Source: Microbacteriaceae bacterium (lineage in GTDB: Bacteria; Actinomycetota; Actinomycetes; Actinomycetales; Microbacteriaceae). Taken from it: a stretch of DNA of 64,000 nucleotides. The stretch spans positions 62,001 through 126,000 of the forward strand of contig WQZN01000001.1 in assembly GCA_009780695.1 (NCBI GenBank). Direction: 5' to 3'. The notes under the pieces were generated by a model. That model did not search any database. It was not told the DNA's origin and was given only the letters and a program-made list of their open reading frames with translations. The translations under genes and the position numbers were made by a program. Each line of letters opens with the position of its first letter. The stretch's first letter is position 1. Positions 58,812 through 64,000 of the stretch are shown here, piece by piece.

Positions 58812-59609
58812 ATGCGCGAACGCGGCGATGTCGTCTCCTGGCTGACCGATATGGACGGCGTGCTCGTCCACGAGAACAAGGCCCTGCCCGGCGCCGCGGA
58901 ACTGCTCAAGCAGTGGGCGGACGACGGCACGGAGTACCTGATCCTCACCAACAACTCGATCTTCACGCCGCGTGACCTCGCGGCGCGCCTCCGGGCCTCG
59001 GGCATCGAGGTGCCGGAAGAGCGGATCTGGACATCCGCCCTCGCCACCGCCGATTTCTGCGCGAGCCAGATGCCGGGCGGCAAGGCCTTCGTCATCGGCG
59101 AGGCGGGCATCACGACCGCCCTGCACGAGGCCGGCTTCATCATGACCGAGACCGACCCCGACTTCGTCGTCGTCGGCGAGACGCGCAACTACAGCTTCGA
59201 GGCGATCACGAAGGCGATCCGCCTCATCACCGCCGGGGCGCGCTTCATCGCGACGAACCCCGACGCGACCGGCCCGAGCGCCGAGGGGCCGATGCCCGCG
59301 ACGGGCGCGATCGCCGCGCTCATCACCAAGGCCACGGGCCGCGAGCCGTACATCGTCGGCAAGCCGAACCCCATGATGTTCCGCTCGGCGATGAACAAGA
59401 TCCGCGCGCACTCCGAGACGACCGCGATGATCGGCGACCGCATGGACACCGACATCGTCGCCGGCATCGAGGCGGGCCTGCACACCGTGCTCGTCATGAC
59501 CGGCATCAGCGACGAGGGCGAGATCAGGAAGTACCCGTTCCGGCCCGACGAGGTGCTGAAGGGCGTCTTCGAGCTCGTTCGGGATCAGGGCGGCACGACC
59601 GCCGAATAG
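58812..59609 (+). CDS. HAD-IIA family hydrolase (NagD-like)
   Basis: 265 residues. WLTDMDGVLVHENKALPGA near 10-28 with catalytic Asp13/Asp15, LTNNSIFTPRDLA (motif II), and IGDRMDTDIVAGIEAGL (motif IV). C2-type cap between motifs II and III as in NagD. Dephosphorylates nucleotides or sugar phosphates; substrate unknown. ATG 58812, seven bases after a TAGGCT box, probably leaderless. Confidence 0.9.
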   Translation: MRERGDVVSWLTDMDGVLVHENKALPGAAELLKQWADDGTEYLILTNNSIFTPRDLAARLRASGIEVPEERIWTSALATADFCASQMPGGKAFVIGEAGITTALHEAGFIMTETDPDFVVVGETRNYSFEAITKAIRLITAGARFIATNPDATGPSAEGPMPATGAIAALITKATGREPYIVGKPNPMMFRSAMNKIRAHSETTAMIGDRMDTDIVAGIEAGLHTVLVMTGISDEGEIRKYPFRPDEVLKGVFELVRDQGGTTAE

Positions 59610-59613
59610 CACC

Positions 59614-59664
59614 GGGGTCTCGATACGCGGCCTCGCTCGCGCTCGGCTGCTACTCGACCAGCGG
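59614..59664. repeat. Dispersed CTCGATACGC repeat, copy 3
   Basis: GGGGTCTCGATACGCGGCCT then CGCTCGCGCTCGGCTGCTAC and TCGACCAGCGG, five bases past the HAD stop. Same family as 29535 and 58626; two copies flank the HAD gene in direct orientation. Confidence 0.8.
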
Positions 59665-59671
59665 GAAGCGG

Positions 59672-59699
59672 CCGGCATCCACCGATCGGTGGATGCCGG
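59672..59699. repeat. Perfect 28-bp palindrome
   Basis: Left arm CCGGCATCCACCGA, right arm exact complement, centred on GATC. It lies between the dispersed repeat copy 3 and the ABC ATPase gene. Could terminate the HAD message or serve as an operator for the exporter operon. Confidence 0.75.
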
Positions 59700-59752
59700 A
59701 TTCCGTCGCCCGGGCGCTACCGGCGCGGGGCGCCGCGCGCCACTCTGGTCGC

Positions 59753-60664
59753 ATGACCACTGACAACGTCGTGACCGTCCGCGGCCTGCGCAAGACCTAC
59801 GGCCTCGGCCCGGGCGCGGTGACCGCCGTCGACGGCATCGACTTCGACATCGCGCGCGGCGAGGTGTTCGCCCTGCTCGGCCCGAACGGCGCGGGCAAGT
59901 CGTCGACCGTCGAGATCCTCGAGGGCTACCACGATCGCAGCGGCGGCACGGTGACCGTGCTCGACGCCGACCCGCAGCACCTGCACGGGGGCGCGCTGCG
60001 CGACTGGAAGGCGCGCATCGGCATCGTGCTGCAATCGCCGAACGAGCAGAACCCGCTGACGGTGCGGCAGATGCTGACCCAGGTCGCGGCCTTCTACCCC
60101 GCGCCGCGCGCCGTCGACGACGTGATCGCCGCGGTCGGGCTGGCCGAGAAGGCGAGCTCGCGCATCAACAAGCTCTCGGGCGGCCAACGGCGGCGCGTGG
60201 ATGTCGCGCTCGGCATCGTCGGCCGCCCCGAGCTGCTCTTCCTCGACGAGCCGACGACGGGCTTCGACCCCGAGGCGCGACGCGAGTTCTGGGGCCTGAT
60301 CAGGTCGTTGCAGGCTGAAGGGACCAGCATCCTGCTCACCACCCACTACCTCGACGAGGCCGCCCAACTGGCCGACCGAGTCGGCATCATCGCGGCCGGC
60401 AAGCTCGTCGACATCGGGTCCGTCGATGAGATCGGCGGCGCGGAGGCGCGCGTGCCGCTCGTGCGCTGGCACGAGGGCGGCGAGGTCAGGGAACGGCGCA
60501 CGCACGAGCCCGGCCGCCTCGTCGCCGAGCTCGGCGCCCGGTTCGCGGGCGAGCCGCCGGCGCTCGAGGTCATCCGTCCGAGCCTCGAGGACGTCTACCT
60601 CGAGCTGATCAAGCAGACGCGTGCGGATGCCGCCGCCGCGGCCCCCGAGGAGGCACTCGCATGA
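59753..60664 (+). CDS. ABC exporter ATP-binding protein
   Basis: 303 residues, CcmA/DrrA family. Walker A GPNGAGKSSTVE near 43-54, signature LSGGQRRRVDVALG near 142-155, Walker B LLFLDEPTTGFD near 162-173, H-loop TTHYLDEA. ATG 59753 begins MTTDNVVTVRGLRKTYGLG; an upstream in-frame ATG adds no conserved sequence. First of four overlapping genes (ATPase, permease, histidine kinase, response regulator). Confidence 0.92.
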   Translation: MTTDNVVTVRGLRKTYGLGPGAVTAVDGIDFDIARGEVFALLGPNGAGKSSTVEILEGYHDRSGGTVTVLDADPQHLHGGALRDWKARIGIVLQSPNEQNPLTVRQMLTQVAAFYPAPRAVDDVIAAVGLAEKASSRINKLSGGQRRRVDVALGIVGRPELLFLDEPTTGFDPEARREFWGLIRSLQAEGTSILLTTHYLDEAAQLADRVGIIAAGKLVDIGSVDEIGGAEARVPLVRWHEGGEVRERRTHEPGRLVAELGARFAGEPPALEVIRPSLEDVYLELIKQTRADAAAAAPEEALA

Positions 60665-61464
60665 GCACCATCGCCCTCGGCCTCGTCCGCACGAAGTACG
60701 AGTTCATCGCCTACTTCCGCGAGTTCGACGCCCTGTTCTTCACGTTCCTGTTCCCGGTCATCATGCTGGGGATCTTCTCCGCCGCGTTCAGCGGCATGAG
60801 CGACCTCGGCGCCGGCGACGCGAAGGTGAACTTCGCGACCTACTATCTGCCCGCGATGGCGGCGGCCGGAATCCTGCTCTCGGGTGTGCAGAATCTGGCC
60901 GTGCGGATCGCGGAGGAGAAGAGCGACGGCACCCTGAAGCGCCTCGGCGGCACCCCCCTCGCGCCGCTGTCGTACTTCGCCGGGAAGCTGCTCACCGCAC
61001 TCGTCACCGGCGCGATGCAGCTCGTGCTGCTCATGCTGTTCTCCCACTTCCTGTTCGGGGTGGCGCTGCCGACCGACCCGGCGCGGTACCTCGATCTGCT
61101 GTGGATCTTCGTGCTCGGCATCCTCACCTGCGGGCTGCTCGGCATCGCCCTGTCCGCCGTGCCGCGCACCGGGCGCAGCGCCACGGCGGTCGTCATCCCG
61201 CTCGTGCTGTTCCTGCAGTTCATCTCGGGCGTCTATCTGCCGTTCTCGCAGCTGCCGAGCTGGATGCAGACGGTCGCGAGCCTGTTCCCGCTGAAGTGGC
61301 TCGCGCAGGGCATGCGCTCGGTGTTCCTGCCCGACCAGTTCAAGACGCTCGAGGTCGGCGGCGCCTGGAACCTCGGCGCCGTCGCGCTCGTGCTGCTCGG
61401 CTGGCTCGTCGTCGGGCTGGTCGTCAGCCGGCTGACGTTCCGCTGGATCCGCAAGGACGCGTGA
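60661..61464 (+). CDS. ABC-2 family exporter permease
   Basis: 267 residues with six helices; FFTFLFPVIMLGIFSAAF near 20-37 and EEKSDGTLKRLGGTPLAPLS near 88-107 are typical ABC-2 segments. ATGA overlap with the ATPase gene. Probably exports antibiotic or lipid-like compounds, with the linked two-component system sensing them (inference from LiaRS/DesKR-type arrangements). Confidence 0.9.
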   Translation: MSTIALGLVRTKYEFIAYFREFDALFFTFLFPVIMLGIFSAAFSGMSDLGAGDAKVNFATYYLPAMAAAGILLSGVQNLAVRIAEEKSDGTLKRLGGTPLAPLSYFAGKLLTALVTGAMQLVLLMLFSHFLFGVALPTDPARYLDLLWIFVLGILTCGLLGIALSAVPRTGRSATAVVIPLVLFLQFISGVYLPFSQLPSWMQTVASLFPLKWLAQGMRSVFLPDQFKTLEVGGAWNLGAVALVLLGWLVVGLVVSRLTFRWIRKDA

Positions 61465-61501
61465 CGGGTGCCGTGCGACCGCGGGGTGAGAGCATGATGC
61501 G

Positions 61502-62692
61502 ATGGTGACCCGGCCGTGGGGGTGGGATGCCGCGGTCGCCGCGGGCGTGCTGGTCTGCGCCCTGATGACCTGGCTCATGGGCCCCGGCATCGTGGCCGAC
61601 ACCGGGCAACCCGGATGGGTGCCCTGGGCGCTGCTCGCCCTGTTCGCCGCGGCCTACGCGGCCGTCGGCCGGCGGGCGATCTACCGCCCGGCACCCGGCT
61701 CGCTGCTGTTCGGGTACAGCGCGCTGGTCGTGATCCTGGCCGGAGCGATGTGCCTCCTCATCCCGAGCCTCGCGACCATCCAGTGCGTCGCCTACCCGCT
61801 CGCCTGGTGCACCCTCCGCACCCGCTGGGCGATCGTGCAGTCCTGCGCGATCGCCGTCGCCGTCTTCGTCGGATTCCTGCTCTCGCCCGTCCAGCAGAGC
61901 CAGCCGTACCTGCTGGCCACCTCGGCCGCCATCGCGGCGCTGTCGCTCGCCTTCGCCCTCTTCCTCGGGCTGTACATCAGCCACATCGCCGCGTACGGCC
62001 ACGAACGCGCGCGCCTGCTCGCCGAGTTGACCGCCGCACAGGACGAACTCGCGACCATGCACCGGCAGGCCGGCGAGACGAGCGAGCGAGCGCGTCTCGC
62101 CCGTGAGCTGCACGACACCGTCACACAGAGCCTCACGGGCCTCGTCATGCTGTCCGAACGGGCGGGCGCGCAACTGCGCGCCGGGCAGAGCGCCGAGGCC
62201 GCGGCATCCGTCTCACTCGTCGAATCGGCCGCACGCGAGGCGCTCGACGAGGCGCGCAGCCTCGTTGCGACCATGACGCCCGTCGCGACCGACTCGGGGC
62301 TCGCCGAGGCGCTGCGGCGCGTCGGCGCGCGCTTCGAGCGCGAGACCGGCGTGGTCGTCGAGACGCAGGTCGTCGAACAGCAGCTGCCGCGCGAGCAGGA
62401 GGTCGTGCTGCTGCGCTGCGCCCAGGAGGGCCTGGCGAACGTGCGCAAGCACGCTCAGGCGCGCCGCGTGGTCGTCGCGGTGACACGCGACGAGGCGACG
62501 GGCGCCGTCGCGCTGAGCGTGCGCGACGACGGAGTCGGGCTCACCGCGGAGTCCCTCGGCGATGACCCCGGCTTCGGCGTCGCCGGAATGTGCGAGCGGG
62601 TCGGGATGCTGGGCGGCACCCTCACCCTCGGCACGCGGCCCGGCGGCGGGGCCGAGCTCGCGATCGTGATCCCGAGCGGAGCGCACACGTGA
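61502..62692 (+). CDS. Sensor histidine kinase, NarL/DesK type
   Basis: 396 residues. The N-terminal membrane region (about 10-165) has five or six helices and almost no extracellular domain, an intramembrane-sensing layout. HisKA_3 follows: ARELHDTVTQSLTGLV with phosphoacceptor His204. The HATPase has CAQEGLANVRKHA (N-box), DDGVGL and GFGVAGMCERV. Overlaps the response regulator by four bases (GTGA). Likely controls the upstream ABC exporter. Confidence 0.93.
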   Translation: MVTRPWGWDAAVAAGVLVCALMTWLMGPGIVADTGQPGWVPWALLALFAAAYAAVGRRAIYRPAPGSLLFGYSALVVILAGAMCLLIPSLATIQCVAYPLAWCTLRTRWAIVQSCAIAVAVFVGFLLSPVQQSQPYLLATSAAIAALSLAFALFLGLYISHIAAYGHERARLLAELTAAQDELATMHRQAGETSERARLARELHDTVTQSLTGLVMLSERAGAQLRAGQSAEAAASVSLVESAAREALDEARSLVATMTPVATDSGLAEALRRVGARFERETGVVVETQVVEQQLPREQEVVLLRCAQEGLANVRKHAQARRVVVAVTRDEATGAVALSVRDDGVGLTAESLGDDPGFGVAGMCERVGMLGGTLTLGTRPGGGAELAIVIPSGAHT

Positions 62693-63309
62693 TCCGGGTG
62701 CTCGTGGCCGACGACCACCCCATCGTCCGCAGCGGAGTCGTCGCGCTGCTCGCCACGGCGCCCGACATCGAGGTCGTCGGCGAGGCCGCGAACGGACTCG
62801 AAGCGGTCACCGCCGCCGCGCAGCTCGCGCCCGACGTCGTGTTGATGGACTTGAGGATGCCGGCGCTCGGCGGAGCCGGCGCGACCGAGCAGCTGCTCAC
62901 GGCACCCCACCCGCCGAAGGTGCTCGTGCTCACGACCTACGACACCGACGACGACATCATCGCCGCGATCGAGGCCGGCGCGAGCGGCTACCTGCTGAAG
63001 GCCGCGCCGAGCGAGGAGATCCTCGCCGCGGTGCGCGCGGTGCACGCCGGCAAGACGGCCCTTGCGCCGTCGATCGCCGCCGCGCTCGTGAAGCGCGTGC
63101 GGACCGGCGCCGCCGTGCCTCGGCTGTCGGGCCGCGAGCTCGAGGTGCTGCGGCTCGTGGCATCCGGTCTCAGCAACCCGCAGATCGCCGCGGAGCTGTT
63201 CATCGGCGAGGCGACCGTCAAGACCCACCTGCTGCACGTGTTCGAGAAGCTCGAGGTCGCCGATCGCACCCGCGCGGTGACGAGGGCGCTGGAGCTCGGG
63301 GTCCTCTAG
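62689..63309 (+). CDS. Response regulator, NarL/FixJ family
   Basis: 206 residues from GTG 62689. The receiver domain has Asp8/Asp9 and phosphoacceptor Asp54 in VLMDLRMP, and Lys in GYLLKAAPS. The C-terminal LuxR-type helix-turn-helix reads LSGRELEVLRLVASGLSNPQ and GEATVKTHLLHVFEKL. Translationally coupled to its kinase. Probable activator of the preceding ABC genes. Confidence 0.94.
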   Translation: MIRVLVADDHPIVRSGVVALLATAPDIEVVGEAANGLEAVTAAAQLAPDVVLMDLRMPALGGAGATEQLLTAPHPPKVLVLTTYDTDDDIIAAIEAGASGYLLKAAPSEEILAAVRAVHAGKTALAPSIAAALVKRVRTGAAVPRLSGRELEVLRLVASGLSNPQIAAELFIGEATVKTHLLHVFEKLEVADRTRAVTRALELGVL

Positions 63310-63331
63310 TCCGCAGCGCCGCGGCGCCGGC

Positions 63332-64000
63332 TCACTGAGCCGTCGGCCCCGAGCCCGCGACCGAGCTGGACAGCGGCTGGCCCGACGAGCGCGTCACGAA
63401 GCAGTAGTAGTTGCGCTGGTCGTTGTCCCACTGGTCCTGCGTGACGGGGTAGCTCGCCACGATCTGCAGGTCGGTGTAGGCCGCCGCCGCGTTCATGTCG
63501 ATGATGCCGGACTTGCTGCACAGCAGGTTGATCTGGCTCGAGATCTCGTTCTGACCGGGGAAGGGCGCCGCCGGGTCGGCCGAGTACGGCGCGGTGTAGA
63601 CGAGCTGCGCCGCGTGCTGCGCGGTGCAGTCGACGACCGTGAACGTCTGGTCCCACGCGCCCGAGAACGGGTCGATGCACTCGCCGCCGTGCAGCTGGTC
63701 CCACTCGTAGGTGCCCGCGGGCAGCGGGCCTGCGGCGGCGGCGGCTGGCGGCGTCGTGGGGGTCTGCGTCGGCGTCGCGGCAGGGGACGTGGGGCGGCTC
63801 GTGGGCGTGTTCGCCGCGATCGGAGCGCCGTCGTTGCGGTTCGCGATGGCCCGGCCGAGAGCGAAGAGCGCCACCCCGACGAGCACCGCGACCAACACGG
63901 CGAGACCGATGAGCAGCCAGCGGTTCATGCCGCGGATGCCGCCGATGCCGGTTCCTCCGCGACGGGGGCCACGGCCCGAGCCCGAGTCGCTCGGCTGCGG
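63332..64000 (-). CDS. Septum-formation-family membrane protein (N-terminus outside window)
   Basis: At least 222 residues visible. The open frame continues past the ATG at 63928 to the window edge through a Gly/Arg/Ser-rich cytosolic stretch (GRGPRRGGTGIGGIRG), so the true start is probably outside. One membrane helix (LLIGLAVLVAVLVGVALFAL), a Pro/Thr linker, then an extracellular domain with four Cys and the motif GGECIDPFSGAWDQTFTVVD, CTAQHAAQLVY, matching the Septum_form (PF13845) pattern. Role in division is by family name only. Confidence 0.75.
   Translation of the reverse strand, partial: PQPSDSGSGRGPRRGGTGIGGIRGMNRWLLIGLAVLVAVLVGVALFALGRAIANRNDGAPIAANTPTSRPTSPAATPTQTPTTPPAAAAAGPLPAGTYEWDQLHGGECIDPFSGAWDQTFTVVDCTAQHAAQLVYTAPYSADPAAPFPGQNEISSQINLLCSKSGIIDMNAAAAYTDLQIVASYPVTQDQWDNDQRNYYCFVTRSSGQPLSSSVAGSGPTAQ

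Noticed and set aside
59614..59664. Insertion-sequence end next to the HAD gene
   Set aside because: The sequence is a member of a dispersed repeat without transposase or terminal inverted repeats.

Overview
The window is high-GC DNA, densely coding on both strands, and looks like the chromosome of a soil- or plant-associated actinobacterium. Purine gene content, a DUF3073 gene, many GTG/TTG or apparently leaderless starts, lipoprotein-type binding proteins without outer-membrane components, and a dispersed repeat containing CTCGGCTGCTACTCGACCAG all fit Microbacteriaceae (Leifsonia/Microbacterium-like). The genus is inference. I see no rRNA, tRNA, insertion sequence, phage gene or CRISPR array.

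Layout. 1-5.2 kb: an oligosaccharide ABC transporter (lipoprotein, two permeases) divergent from a TetR repressor and a secreted beta-helix protein, with a palindromic operator inside the shared promoter. 5.3-9.2 kb: a DEAD-box helicase with a very long Arg/Asp/Phe repeat region and a lipoprotein GH10 xylanase. 9.1-15.1 kb: an RND exporter, a DUF559-like nuclease-fold protein and a DUF4097-PadR operon. 15.2-23.8 kb: a KimA-like permease, then a LacI repressor divergent from a sugar ABC operon that ends in a glycogen-debranching-type glucosidase. 23.9-29.5 kb: flavin monooxygenase, DUF3073, methyltransferase, RibD-like reductase, purM and an MFS permease. 29.7-41.5 kb: purF, purD, purC and purSQ, interleaved with an SCP2-like protein, an orphan family-5 binding protein, an alditol-oxidase homologue and a PadR-MFS drug-export pair. 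41.6-46.4 kb: a DapA-like aldolase, a LolA/RseB-like protein with an ABC exporter, and a HAD phosphatase. 46.4-55.4 kb: an AlbA/Schlafen-type ATPase regulator behind a CAGTG repeat array, purL, a secreted lipase, purA, a lactonase and chorismate mutase. 55.5-64 kb: TetR, phosphodiesterase, TrmH methyltransferase, NagD-like HAD, an ABC exporter with a two-component system, and a septum-formation-family protein cut by the window edge.

Nearly the whole inosine and adenylosuccinate route is scattered here (purA, C, D, F, L, M, Q, S). Four of these transcription units carry the same TAGAATC -10 element, and purD and purM appear leaderless, so they may share promoter-level control.

The most unusual non-coding content is a large set of long intergenic palindromes. 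It includes perfect 60-bp and 58-bp palindromes, a three-copy ~54-bp family, a two-copy ~64-bp family, and the CAGTG array upstream of a regulator. None is explained by the protein-coding annotation.
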